From: CALAED01 sp035765195
GTDB taxonomy: Bacteria; Actinomycetota; Actinomycetes; Streptosporangiales; Streptosporangiaceae
Assembly: GCA_035765195.1 (NCBI GenBank)
Contig: DASTYC010000007.1
Span: forward strand, 1-64,000
Length of the DNA: 64,000 bases
Reading direction: 5' to 3'
Of the stretch, positions 17,731 to 26,391 are shown one piece after another. The notes below the pieces were generated by a model that did no database searches, had not been told where the DNA came from, and saw nothing but the letters and a program-made list of their open reading frames with translations. A program made the translations under genes and the position numbers. Every line of letters begins with the position of its first letter. Within the stretch, counting starts at the first letter, position 1.

Positions 17731-17868
17731 CCACCGGCCGCGCACCACTCATCGACTTCTGATCGGGGTATATGGGCGCGTTTGCCGCGTTTGCGCCGGT
17801 GACTCCCCCGCGAGCTGACACATTATGGGGGATACGTCCCGGCCGCCGACGCGTAAAGGAGCCGGTCC

Positions 17869-19401
17869 ATGGTTCAGATACCCTCCACCGATCAGCTGGC
17901 CGGCATCGCCGAGCACTACGGGCTCGGGCTTTCCGCCAAGGACGTCGACGAGTTCGCGGAGCACGTGAGCGGTCTGCTGAGCTCGTGGGACGCCGTTGAG
18001 CGCATCTATGCGCGATCCGCTCCGGGGCCGCGCGCCGACCGCACCTGGCACCGGCCGGACGACGCGGACAACCCGCTGGGCGCGTGGTACGTGCGCACCG
18101 ATATCCGGGAGAGCGACGAGGGCCCGCTCGCCGGGCGCACCGTCGCGATCAAGGACAACACGATGGTCGCGGGCGTGCCGATGATGAACGGCTCACGGAC
18201 GCTGGAGGGCTTCGTTCCCACCCGTGACGCGACCGTGGTGAGCCGTCTGCTCGCGGCCGGCGCCACGATCGCGGGCAAGGCGGTGTGCGAGGACCTGTGC
18301 TTTTCCGGCGGGAGCCACACCTCACGGACCGGCCCGGTGCGCAACCCGTGGGACCTCGACCGCTCAGCGGGCGGCTCGTCCAGCGGCAGCGCGGCCCTGG
18401 TGGCCGCCGGCGAGGTCGACCTGGCGACCGGCGGCGACCAGGGCGGCTCGGTACGCATCCCGAGCGCGTTCAGCGGGACGGTCGGCCACAAGCCCACCCA
18501 CGGCCTCGTCCCCTACACCGGGGCCTTCCCGATCGAGCAGACCATCGATCACATCGGGCCGATCACGCGTACGGTCGCCGACGCCGCGCTGATGCTGGAG
18601 GTGATGGCGGGCCGCGACGGCCTGGACCCGCGCCAGCCCGCGGACCTGACCGCCGGCGGCTATCAGGCGGCGCTCGGCCAGGGCGCCCGCGGCCTGCGGA
18701 TCGGCGTCGTCGGGGAAGGGTTCGGCATCCCGGAGCTGTCCGTGCCGGGCGTCGACGACGCGGTCCGGGCCGCCGTCGACGTGCTGCGCTCGGCCGGCCT
18801 GGCCGCCGAGGACGTGTCGGTGCCCTGGCACACCGACGCCATGCACATCTGGAATGTGATCGCCACCGAGGGCGCGGCCGCCCAGATGGTGGACGCCAAC
18901 GCCTACGGCATGAACTGGCAGGGCGGCTACGACCCGGAGCTGATCGTGTTCTACGGCAGGCAGTGGCGCGAGCGCTCCCCCGAGTTCTCCGAGACCGTGA
19001 AGCTCGTGTTGCTCGCCGCGCGGCACACGATCGACACCGAGTACGGCCGGCACTACGCGATGGCCCGCAACCTGGCGGGCGAGCTGCGCAAGGGCTATGA
19101 CGACGCGCTTGCGACGTACGACGTGCTGATCATGCCGACGCTGCCGATGACCGCCACCGAGATCCCGGGGGCCGACGCCACCCGCGCCGAGTTGCTGGGC
19201 CGGAGCCTGGAAATGATCGCCAACACCGCGCCCTTCGACGTCACCGGCCACCCGGCGACCTCGGTGCCCTGCGGCCTGGTCGACGGCCTTCCGGCCGGAA
19301 TGATGATCATCGGCAGGCACTTCGACGACGCGACCTGCCTCCGGGTCGCGCACACCTTCGAACAGGCGGTCGGCGGTTTCCCCACCCCGCCCGTTCCCTA
19401 G
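17869..19401 (+). CDS. amidase, nitrile-hydratase-associated (enantioselective) type
   Basis: The 510-aa enzyme belongs to the amidase signature family. The Ser-cisSer-Lys triad is visible at K95 (VAIKDNTMVAGVPMMNGSRT), S170 (SAGGSSSGSAAL) and S194 (GGDQGGSVRIPSAF). The N-terminal helical extension (residues 1-60, QLAGIAEHYGLGLS) and segments such as HIWNVIATEG and TAPFDVTGHP closely resemble the Rhodococcus amidase that hydrolyses amides made by nitrile hydratase. The expected reaction is amide to carboxylate plus ammonia. Neither nitrile hydratase subunits nor their activator are nearby, so the gene stands alone. The start has a strong AAAGGAG 8 nt upstream. Confidence 0.92.
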   Translation: MVQIPSTDQLAGIAEHYGLGLSAKDVDEFAEHVSGLLSSWDAVERIYARSAPGPRADRTWHRPDDADNPLGAWYVRTDIRESDEGPLAGRTVAIKDNTMVAGVPMMNGSRTLEGFVPTRDATVVSRLLAAGATIAGKAVCEDLCFSGGSHTSRTGPVRNPWDLDRSAGGSSSGSAALVAAGEVDLATGGDQGGSVRIPSAFSGTVGHKPTHGLVPYTGAFPIEQTIDHIGPITRTVADAALMLEVMAGRDGLDPRQPADLTAGGYQAALGQGARGLRIGVVGEGFGIPELSVPGVDDAVRAAVDVLRSAGLAAEDVSVPWHTDAMHIWNVIATEGAAAQMVDANAYGMNWQGGYDPELIVFYGRQWRERSPEFSETVKLVLLAARHTIDTEYGRHYAMARNLAGELRKGYDDALATYDVLIMPTLPMTATEIPGADATRAELLGRSLEMIANTAPFDVTGHPATSVPCGLVDGLPAGMMIIGRHFDDATCLRVAHTFEQAVGGFPTPPVP

Positions 19402-19421
19402 GCCGGGCTCGTCCCGCGCGT

Positions 19422-20846
19422 TCAGCCGACGGCGGCGCCGAACCATCGGGGCAGACAGTCGAGCAGCTCCCGCTGTTCGTCGCCGGCCCACGCGACGTGG
19501 CCGTCCGGCCGCAGCAGTACGGCGGGGGCGTCCAGTTCCTCGCCGACGTCGACGACGTGGTCGACCCGGTCCGCCCATCCCGCCGCCGAAAGCCGGCCGG
19601 TCTGGTCGAGCAGCAGTCCGCGGCCGACGCGCATCAGCTCATACAGGCGCCCGCGCTTCAGCCCGACGTCTCGCAGCCGGCGGCCGACGAGCGGATGGCC
19701 GTCGCCGAAGTCGTAGCGGACCCCGATCGCGGTGATCTTCTCGATGAGGTACCGGTTCACCTCCTCGAAGTCCATCAGCTCCGACACCAGCCGGCGCACC
19801 GACCGGGGGCCCGGCTCGGTGGACAGCAGCTCCATCTGGGCGCGCGTGTTGTTCAGCACGTCGGCGGCCACCGGATGCCGTTCCGCGTGGTAGCTGTCCA
19901 GCAGCCCCTCCGGCGCCCACCCGCCGATCTCGGCGGCCAGTTTCCAGCCGAGGTTGAACGCGTCCTGGACGCCGAGGTTGAGGCCCTGCCCGCCGACCGG
20001 CGGATGGGTGTGCGCCGCGTCCCCGGCCAGCAGCACCCGGCCGACCCGGTAGCGCTCGGCCAGCCGGGTGGCGTCGCCGAAGCGGGACAGCCACCGCGGT
20101 GAGTGCACGCCGAAGTCGGTGCCGGCGATCGCCCGCAACTGTCGCTTGAACTCATCGAGGACCGGCGCGACCATGCGGTCCTCAGCCACCCCCTCGGCGG
20201 GCACGACGACGCGGTACACCCCCTCTCCCAGGGGGATGGCGCCGAACCGCTTCTCGGTCTCGCGGACCTCGGCCACCACGGCGGCCACCGTCGCCGGCGG
20301 CGCGGCCACCTCCATCTCGCCCAGCAGCGTCTCGACCCTGGAGGGTTCGCCGGGGAAACCGACGCCGAGCAGCTTGCGGACCGTGCTGCGGCCGCCGTCG
20401 CAGCCGACGAGGTAGCGCGAGCGCAGCCGCGTGCCGTCGGCCAACTCGGCGGTCACCCCGTGGTCGTCCTGGCTCAGCCCGACCAGCTCGCGGCCCCGCC
20501 GGATCTCGGCGCCGGCCTCGGCGGCGCGCTCGGCCAGCAGGCGATCGGTGGTGGGCTGCGGGATGCCAAGGACGTACGGATGTGCGGTGTCCAGCCGGGG
20601 CGAGGGCTTGTCGATGCCGGCGAAGAAGCCGCCGACCGGGTGTCGCCGGCCGTGCGCGAGGAACCGTTCCAGCAGACCACGCTGGTCCATCACCTCGATG
20701 CTGCGCACGTGCAGCCCGAGCGCGCGGACAACCCTGGTCGGCTCCGCCTCCTTCTCCAGCACGACCACGCGCACGCCGTGCAGCCGCAACTCGGCGGCAA
20801 GCATCAAACCGGTCGGCCCGCCCCCGGCAATGGTCACGTCCACCAT
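19422..20846 (-). CDS. rox: rifampicin monooxygenase
   Basis: The 474-aa FAD hydroxylase matches, in length and along its whole sequence as I remember it, the rifampicin monooxygenases (Rox/RIFMO) of Nocardia and Streptomyces. Shared stretches include the N-terminal IAGGGPTGLMLAAELRLHGV, RALGLHVRSIEVMDQRGLL, the GCDGGRSTVRKLLGVGFPGE turn, the FAD site GDAAHTHPPVGGQGLNLG and VLLRPDGHVAWAGDEQ near the end. Rox hydroxylates the rifamycin naphthyl ring and opens the ansa bridge, giving resistance. I placed the start at the ATG 20846 (MVDVTIAGG) with GGGGA upstream; the TTG at 20864 is poorer. A rifamycin-associated-element-like palindrome lies about 95 bp upstream, so expression is probably induced by rifamycins. 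Confidence 0.95.
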   Translation of the reverse strand: MVDVTIAGGGPTGLMLAAELRLHGVRVVVLEKEAEPTRVVRALGLHVRSIEVMDQRGLLERFLAHGRRHPVGGFFAGIDKPSPRLDTAHPYVLGIPQPTTDRLLAERAAEAGAEIRRGRELVGLSQDDHGVTAELADGTRLRSRYLVGCDGGRSTVRKLLGVGFPGEPSRVETLLGEMEVAAPPATVAAVVAEVRETEKRFGAIPLGEGVYRVVVPAEGVAEDRMVAPVLDEFKRQLRAIAGTDFGVHSPRWLSRFGDATRLAERYRVGRVLLAGDAAHTHPPVGGQGLNLGVQDAFNLGWKLAAEIGGWAPEGLLDSYHAERHPVAADVLNNTRAQMELLSTEPGPRSVRRLVSELMDFEEVNRYLIEKITAIGVRYDFGDGHPLVGRRLRDVGLKRGRLYELMRVGRGLLLDQTGRLSAAGWADRVDHVVDVGEELDAPAVLLRPDGHVAWAGDEQRELLDCLPRWFGAAVG

Positions 20847-20939
20847 GAATTCCCCAGTCAACAAAGTCGCGTTCCGGCCGGCTGATCCGCGCGGTTCGCG
20901 CTGGTGCCGGCTCCGGCCAGGGATTGTGCGACATGACCC

Positions 20940-20958
20940 CGGTCTTGCCGCAAGCCCC
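20940..20958 (-). promoter_or_regulatory. rifamycin-associated element (RAE)-like palindrome
   Basis: On the reverse strand this 19-mer reads ggggcttgcggcaagaccg. Its core cttgcggcaag is a perfect inverted repeat around one base. From memory it agrees with the RAE described upstream of rifamycin-inactivating genes (arr, rgt, rox, rph) in actinomycetes, apart from the last bases. It lies about 95 bp upstream of the rox start. The ttgcgg inside it could serve as a -35 box with cacaat 19 nt further on as the -10. Confidence 0.75.
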
Positions 20959-20981
20959 CTGGTGCGCTATATGTTGAAAGT

Positions 20982-21010
20982 GGCAGGGAGTCGCGATCTC
21001 CCTGCCTTTT
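20982..21010 (+). terminator. stem-loop with T-run
   Basis: ggcagggag and ctccctgcc form a perfect 9-bp stem around a 7-nt loop (tcgcgat), followed by tttt on the plus strand. It has the form of an intrinsic terminator for plus-strand transcripts, although no plus-strand gene ends here. It may stop antisense transcription out of the rox promoter region or be a relic of a lost gene. Confidence 0.6.
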
Positions 21011-21052
21011 GCGTTCGCGAAACTCGGCGCCGGAATATGCCGGAATCTGTCG

Positions 21053-21357
21053 TCAGGCCTCCAGGGCGGGCGGTGCCGGCACGTGGGCGCGCTCACCGGA
21101 TGCCAGCAGCCGCGGTATGAACGCGCGGAGACCGTTGACGACTCCGCCGACGTTGACGGCGAACACACGGTCCCAGTCGGCCGGCGGGACCTCCCACGGC
21201 GCGCCCGGCGACTGCCCCACCATGCCGGCGTTGAGGCAGATCAGCCGCGCAGGACCAGGCGTGCGCCGCCCGCGTGCAGCGCCTCGGCCAAGGCCCGGCC
21301 GATCCCGCTCGCCGCGCCGGTGACCACCGCGGTCAACCTCTGGGCGTCCAAGGACAT
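21053..21357 (-). pseudogene. decayed short-chain dehydrogenase/reductase
   Basis: The ATG at 21357 opens a typical SDR N-terminus, LTAVVTGAASGIGRALAEAL with the TGxxxGIG cofactor turn, which stops at a TGA after 38 codons. In another frame the sequence resumes as CLNAGMVGQSPGAPWEVPP and FAVNVGGVVNGLRAFIPRLL, the NAG and following SDR segments. About 40 residues between beta-2 and beta-4 are missing, and the catalytic YxxxK half is lost. This is therefore a remnant with an internal deletion, a frame change and a 3' truncation. Confidence 0.8.
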
Positions 21358-21508
21358 CCTCCACATCTTCAGCGACGACCGGAGCTTGCCGCGGCCGGCG
21401 ACCGCTTTTCGCTTTGTTGTTTCTGTTTTGTCGGCGACCGAACCGGCCGCCGCGGTGAAAAGCGCCGCCTCTTGCCCGCGGCCGAGGGGTCGGCCATACT
21501 CCCAGGCT

Positions 21509-21527
21509 ATTAGAACTGAATTCTAAT
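21509..21527. promoter_or_regulatory. 19-bp palindrome upstream of the acylase gene
   Basis: attagaa-ctgaa-ttctaat has perfect 7-bp arms and a 5-nt spacer, and it is AT-rich in a GC-rich background. It lies 33 bp before the acylase start and 150 bp from the dead SDR gene. The symmetry is that of a TetR-type operator. It may have governed the SDR gene before that decayed, or it may control the acylase now. Confidence 0.5.
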
Positions 21528-21559
21528 GGGCCGGCATTGGCGATCTTGGAGGACGAACG

Positions 21560-24295
21560 GTGCGCCGCAACAGGGTCTTGGTCGCCGTGGCGGCCGTCAT
21601 GATGAGTCTGGCCGGGTCCGTGACGTCCGCCGACGCCGCCGCGGCGGCGGCCGATCCGTACGGCCGGGTCCTGAACATCTTGCCGCCCGGGCAGTCCGGC
21701 AGTATCAACGCGGCCGAGCTTGCCGCCGTGCTGCTCGGCGATCCGGTGGGCCGGGTCGCGATCGACGGAAGGAACGCGCCGCGCAACTTCGCCGATCAGC
21801 TCGAGATGTACGACGCGCTCGGCCGGTTGAGCCCGGGTCAGATCGCGGGTGCGGATCTGTCGAAGTACTACAAGGACGCCGGCTTCGAACCGGACACGGT
21901 GGTCAGGCAGGCGCGGCCGAAGTCCGGCGTGACCATCCGCTGGGACTCCTTCGGCGTGCCCTACATCAAGGGCGCCACCCGGGCCGACGTCGCGTGGGGA
22001 GCGGGCTACGCGGGAACGCTGGACCGGATGTTCCTGCAGGACGTGCTGCGCCACGCGGGCGCCGCGCGGGCCGCGGAGTTCCTCGGCGGCACCGACGCCA
22101 ACATCGCGATGGACCAGGAACAGCTGCGCACCGCCCCGTACACCGAACAGGAGGCGGCCGCGCAGATCGTGCGGGCCGCGGAGCGGTACGGCGCCGAGGG
22201 AAGTGAGCTGCTCGCCGTCGCGGACGCCTACCTCGCCGGCATCAACGCCGCCCAGGACCGGATGTGCCCGCTCGGGCTGCCCACGGGCCTCGACTGTCCG
22301 GCCGAGTATGTCGCGCTCGGCAAGAAGCCGGAGCGATGGGACCGCGCCGACCTGGCGTACGTCGCGTCGCTCGTCGGCGGCATCTTCGGCAAGGGCGGCG
22401 GCGGGGAGCACGCGAACGCGCTGTGGTTCCAGCGGCTGCGCCAGCGGTTCGGCGACGCCGAGGCCCGCCGGGTCTACGACGACCTGCGGGTCAAGAACGA
22501 CCCGGAGGCGCCGACGACCGCGACCGTGGAGTTCCCGTACGGCGGCAGCGGCGGCATCGATCCGGACCGGCCGGGCGTGGCGCTGCCCGATCTCGGCGGC
22601 CCGACCGCGCCCGGCTCGGGCGCCACCGCCGAGGGGGATCTGCCACCCCTCGACGACCTGCTCGGCGACGGTGAGCTGCCCGCTCTGCCGGGCCGGCTGG
22701 ACACCCCGTTCGGCACGGTCGACCTGCGGTTGTCGGCGAGCGGCATGAGCAACGCGGCCCTGGTGGCCGCCGACCGGACCCGCGACGGCCATCCCGTGGC
22801 CGTGTTCGGCCCGCAGACCGGCTACTTCACGCCGCAACTGCTGACCGAGCAGGTCCTCGACGGGCCCGGCGTCAAGGCGCGCGGGGCGGCCTTCGCCGGC
22901 GTCAACATGGTCGTCCAGCTCGGCCGGGGCGCCGACTACGCCTGGTCGGCCACCAGCGCGAGCAGCGACAACGTCGACACCGTCGCCGAACGGCTGTGCA
23001 ACATGGACGGCTCCCCCGCCACCGTGCGGTCGGAGGCCTACCTCAAGGACGGCGTCTGCACCCCACTCGACATCCGCACCCACACCGAGACGGTGCTGCC
23101 GAACCCGACCGCGCCTGGCCTGCCGAAGCAGTTGCGGTTCCAGGTGATGCGGACCGACCACGGTGTGGTACAGCTGCGCACCACCGCCGCCGGCGGCACG
23201 CCGGTGGCGATCGTGCTGCAGCGCAGCACGTACCAGCACGAGGTGGACTCGGTGGTGGGCTTCGCCCGCGTCAACGACCCCGGGTTCGTACGGGACGCCG
23301 CTTCGTTCCAGCGGGCGATGCACGGCGTCGACTACACGTTCAACTGGTTCTACGCCGACGACCGGGACATCGCCTACTTCGGCTCGGGGCTGTTGCCGGA
23401 GCGTTCGCCCGAGGTGGAGTTCGACCTGCCGCGCTGGGGCGACGCGCGGTACGACTGGCGCGGCTGGTTGCCGTTCGAAGGCCACGCCCGTCAGGTCAAC
23501 CCGCCGACCGGCTACCTGGCGAGCTGGAACAACAAGCAGGCCCCGGGCTTCTCCGCGGCCGACAACGTCTGGGGGTACGGGCCGGTCTACCGCAGCCTGG
23601 CGCTGTCCGACCGGCTGACCGAAGCCGCCGGCGCCCGCGACGTGACGCCCGAGTCGCTCGCCGGTCTGGTGGAGGACGCCGCGACCGTGGACTCGCGGGC
23701 CCGCTACACGCTTCCCATGCTGCTCGACGCGGTCGGGGACGACCCATCGGTCGCCGCCTCCGTCGCGTTGCTGCGGGCCTGGCTGGCCGACGGCGCGCAC
23801 CGGGTCGACCCCGACCGGGACGGCTCCTACGGCCATCAGGCCGCGATCGCGATCTTCGACGCGTGGTGGGAGGAGGCCGCCAAGGCCACGCTGCGCGGCG
23901 GTCTCGGCGGCCTGGTCGACGAACTGCCGCGGCCGCTCGACGACCACCCGCGGCAGGGCCTCGGCTCCTCGTGGAACAACGTCGCCTGGTACGGCTACGT
24001 GAGCAAGGATCTGCGGCAGTTGCTCGGCGCCGAGGTGACGGGGCGCTGGCACCGGTCATACTGCGGCGACGGCGCACTCGCCACCTGTCGCGCTTCGCTC
24101 CGCGACTCCCTCGCCGCGGCGGTGTCGGGGCTGCTGCGGGCGCAGGGCAAGACGGAGGCGGCGGCGCTCACCTACGACAAGCACATCGACGACATCCGCT
24201 CGGTGACCGCGGGCGTCGTCGGCGTCCGTCCGATCGACTGGCAGAACCGGCCGACCTTCCAGCAGGTCGTCGCCTTCACCCGGCACCGCTCCTGA
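21560..24295 (+). CDS. secreted penicillin-acylase-family (Ntn) amidohydrolase
   Basis: The 911-aa precursor has a signal peptide (RRNRVLVAVAAVMMSLAG, then SVTSADA). The alpha subunit begins near VTIRWDSFGVPYIKGAT, and a spacer follows. The beta subunit should start at Ser397 in SASGMSNAALVAA, where self-cleavage exposes the N-terminal serine nucleophile. Later signatures are FNWFYADDRDIAYFGSGLLP and YLASWNNKQAPG, with the Asn-Asn pair expected near the oxyanion hole. The residue before the nucleophile is Met rather than the common Gly. Relatives deacylate penicillins, echinocandins (aculeacin) or acyl-homoserine lactones. The large size and the Gly-rich insert at about 345-375 fit the actinomycete secreted group. 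The GTG start has GGAGG 7 nt upstream. Confidence 0.9.
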   Translation: MRRNRVLVAVAAVMMSLAGSVTSADAAAAAADPYGRVLNILPPGQSGSINAAELAAVLLGDPVGRVAIDGRNAPRNFADQLEMYDALGRLSPGQIAGADLSKYYKDAGFEPDTVVRQARPKSGVTIRWDSFGVPYIKGATRADVAWGAGYAGTLDRMFLQDVLRHAGAARAAEFLGGTDANIAMDQEQLRTAPYTEQEAAAQIVRAAERYGAEGSELLAVADAYLAGINAAQDRMCPLGLPTGLDCPAEYVALGKKPERWDRADLAYVASLVGGIFGKGGGGEHANALWFQRLRQRFGDAEARRVYDDLRVKNDPEAPTTATVEFPYGGSGGIDPDRPGVALPDLGGPTAPGSGATAEGDLPPLDDLLGDGELPALPGRLDTPFGTVDLRLSASGMSNAALVAADRTRDGHPVAVFGPQTGYFTPQLLTEQVLDGPGVKARGAAFAGVNMVVQLGRGADYAWSATSASSDNVDTVAERLCNMDGSPATVRSEAYLKDGVCTPLDIRTHTETVLPNPTAPGLPKQLRFQVMRTDHGVVQLRTTAAGGTPVAIVLQRSTYQHEVDSVVGFARVNDPGFVRDAASFQRAMHGVDYTFNWFYADDRDIAYFGSGLLPERSPEVEFDLPRWGDARYDWRGWLPFEGHARQVNPPTGYLASWNNKQAPGFSAADNVWGYGPVYRSLALSDRLTEAAGARDVTPESLAGLVEDAATVDSRARYTLPMLLDAVGDDPSVAASVALLRAWLADGAHRVDPDRDGSYGHQAAIAIFDAWWEEAAKATLRGGLGGLVDELPRPLDDHPRQGLGSSWNNVAWYGYVSKDLRQLLGAEVTGRWHRSYCGDGALATCRASLRDSLAAAVSGLLRAQGKTEAAALTYDKHIDDIRSVTAGVVGVRPIDWQNRPTFQQVVAFTRHRS

Positions 24296-24349
24296 CGGCA
24301 CCGCGCTGAGCGCGCCCGCGGCATTGGGCGCCGGGCGCGGGGCGCCGGG

Positions 24350-26233
24350 CTACGGGAAGCCGACCACGTTGCTGGGGACGCCGACGGCATCCGTGGTCAC
24401 GGGTGCGCCGGTGTCGTTGACGACGTGGTCGATGGTGCCGGCGCTGAGGTTGACGGTCAGCAGGCTGTGCATCCGTACGCCCGGGGTGACCGGCACCTCG
24501 AAGCCGCGGGTGGCGTGGATCGCCGGGTTGACGTTGAAGAAGACGTAGCTGCCGCCGCCCCACAGCTCGTGGCTTTCGACCCGGTCCGTCACCTTGTACG
24601 CGGCCCAGCCGAGGACGCCGTCGTGCTGGTAGGCGGCCTGGTCGGGAGGGTCGTACGGCAACTCGTTCTGGAAGAAGATCGTCTTGCCGTTGTCACCGTT
24701 CCAGATGACGTTGTACTTCTGGTAGTGCTCGACGAACAGTCCGGTGGCGGTCACGTTGTCGCCGTTGACGACGACGCCGGTGTCGGCGGTGTTGACGTCC
24801 CAGCCGACCGAGCCGGCGACGCCGTGGTCGGCGCGCCATGCCCAGATGTTGTCGAGGATGGCGTTGTCGCTGTTGACCTCCAGGCTGACGGTGGCCTTGC
24901 CGACGTGCGGTCCGCCGATGCGGAAGAACACGTCGTGCAGGGCCGTCGCGCCGGAGGGGCGGGCGCGCTCGCCGCCGTGGCCGTCGCCCTGACCGAGACC
25001 GTGGCGTGTGCCGACCCGCATCAAGGCGGGCGAGTTCACCGTACCGGCGTCGATCATGATGCCGGCGATGTCGACGTTCTCGACGTCGGCGACCCGAAGC
25101 GCCACCGCGCCGCGCACGGCGGTGAGGGTCGCGAGGCCCTGGCCGAGCACGATCGTGCCGGGCCGCCTGACCATGATGGACCGGTCGATGTCGTACACCC
25201 CCGGCGTCAGCAGGAGATGCCTTCCCCGGGCCAGGTGCCGGTTGATGGTCTCGACGGAATCGGACGGCCGCGCCACGAAGAAGTCCGATAGGCGAATCGA
25301 GCGGCCGGGCGTCGGGCCGTCTTGCCAGGTGGGCCCGGCGGAGTCCGTCCGGGTGGCCGGCACGAACACCTGGTACGCGCCGGCGGCGTCGACGTACAGG
25401 TACGGTCGCTCGCGGCTCACCGGGGTGGTGGGCAGCGTGGTGTACGGCGGGTCAGGGAACGTCTGCGCGGGAGCGCCCCGGACGCCCGCGAAGACCTGGT
25501 TCCAGACGGCGTTCGACCACTGGCCGATGCTGCTGTCGCGTACCAGGAACTGCTGCTGCGACCCGTTGACGATGTCGCCGGTCACCGAGTCGGACATGAA
25601 GCCGCCGCTCGAGAACTGCGGGCCCGCGGTGCAAAAGTCCATGAACGTGAGCGTGCCGCCGGTCACGTTGACCCGGCGCATCGGCGCCGCCTGCGAGACG
25701 GCCCAGAAGTTGCCCGCCGCCCGGCACCCGGACAGGCCGGCGACGTTGACGGTCAGGTTCGCCAGCGAGCGCCAGAAGTTGACGAGCGCGATGCAGTTGG
25801 TCGGGGTCAGACACCGGTTGTAGACGTCGACGTGCCCGTTGATGGTGACGTCGGTCGGCGAACGTCCCAGGCCGGCGACCTCCGTGTAGTAGCCCACCTG
25901 GAAGACCAGGGGGTTGTCGGGCGTGCCGTACGTGCCGGGCCTGAACAGCAGCGCGTACCTTCGGGTGCCCATCTCGTCGTCGACCTGCCGGCGCGCGATC
26001 TCGTCGACGGTCGCCTGGATCTCGCTCTGTGGCATCGACGGGTCGAAGATCTTCACGTTCGGCCCGAAGTCGGGCCGAACGGCGACCGGCGCGTGGTTCG
26101 CCGGATCGGCGGCCGCGGTGCCCGTGCCGGCAAGGGTCGAGACGGTGACCAGGGCCGCGACGACACCGGCCGCGACCAGCCGCCGCATGGACGCCGCCCC
26201 GCCGGATCCGCGCGGGATGTGTGCCAGTGCCAT
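24350..26233 (-). CDS. secreted right-handed beta-helix protein
   Basis: The 627-aa exported protein has a signal peptide (RRLVAAGVVAALVTVSTLAG, ending TAAADPA) and a pectate-lyase-like beta-helix with runs of short beta-strands such as DVTINGHVDVYNR, NVDIAGIMIDAGTVNSPAL and TATGLFVEHYQKYNVIW. The GVYDIDRSIMV and GQGLATLT turns resemble carbohydrate-binding or lyase beta-helix proteins that actinomycete genomes often misname adenylyl cyclase. No catalytic residues can be assigned. The start could be 26233 or the ATG at 26188 directly before the signal peptide; neither has a strong ribosome site. A LacI-type palindrome lies 66 bp upstream, pointing to sugar control. Confidence 0.8.
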   Translation of the reverse strand: MALAHIPRGSGGAASMRRLVAAGVVAALVTVSTLAGTGTAAADPANHAPVAVRPDFGPNVKIFDPSMPQSEIQATVDEIARRQVDDEMGTRRYALLFRPGTYGTPDNPLVFQVGYYTEVAGLGRSPTDVTINGHVDVYNRCLTPTNCIALVNFWRSLANLTVNVAGLSGCRAAGNFWAVSQAAPMRRVNVTGGTLTFMDFCTAGPQFSSGGFMSDSVTGDIVNGSQQQFLVRDSSIGQWSNAVWNQVFAGVRGAPAQTFPDPPYTTLPTTPVSRERPYLYVDAAGAYQVFVPATRTDSAGPTWQDGPTPGRSIRLSDFFVARPSDSVETINRHLARGRHLLLTPGVYDIDRSIMVRRPGTIVLGQGLATLTAVRGAVALRVADVENVDIAGIMIDAGTVNSPALMRVGTRHGLGQGDGHGGERARPSGATALHDVFFRIGGPHVGKATVSLEVNSDNAILDNIWAWRADHGVAGSVGWDVNTADTGVVVNGDNVTATGLFVEHYQKYNVIWNGDNGKTIFFQNELPYDPPDQAAYQHDGVLGWAAYKVTDRVESHELWGGGSYVFFNVNPAIHATRGFEVPVTPGVRMHSLLTVNLSAGTIDHVVNDTGAPVTTDAVGVPSNVVGFP

Positions 26234-26298
26234 GAGCCACGACCTGCCTCTCGCCTGCTCGGCGTCGGCCGTGCGCTTCCTCGCCGCGAACGGTGCCG

Positions 26299-26312
26299 AG
26301 AGAGCGCTCTCT
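26299..26312. promoter_or_regulatory. LacI-family-type operator
   Basis: agagagcgctctct is a perfect 14-bp palindrome with a central CG. It is close in form to the actinomycete LacI/CebR operators (TGGGAGCGCTCCCA). It lies upstream of the secreted beta-helix gene, where a sugar-responsive repressor would block transcription. Confidence 0.55.
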
Positions 26313-26391
26313 GATCCGGAGGCTACCGCGCGCGGAACCACGGGTCCATGGCACCGGTTGGGCCCGTGACGGCGTTCGCTACCGTGTGGTG

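Noticed and set aside
21053..24052. A 999-codon open frame on the minus strand opposite the acylase gene
   Set aside because: It mirrors the codon bias of the acylase, gives a low-complexity Arg/Gly/Val protein and has no family motif until the SDR remnant at its very end. It is a shadow of GC-rich coding DNA.
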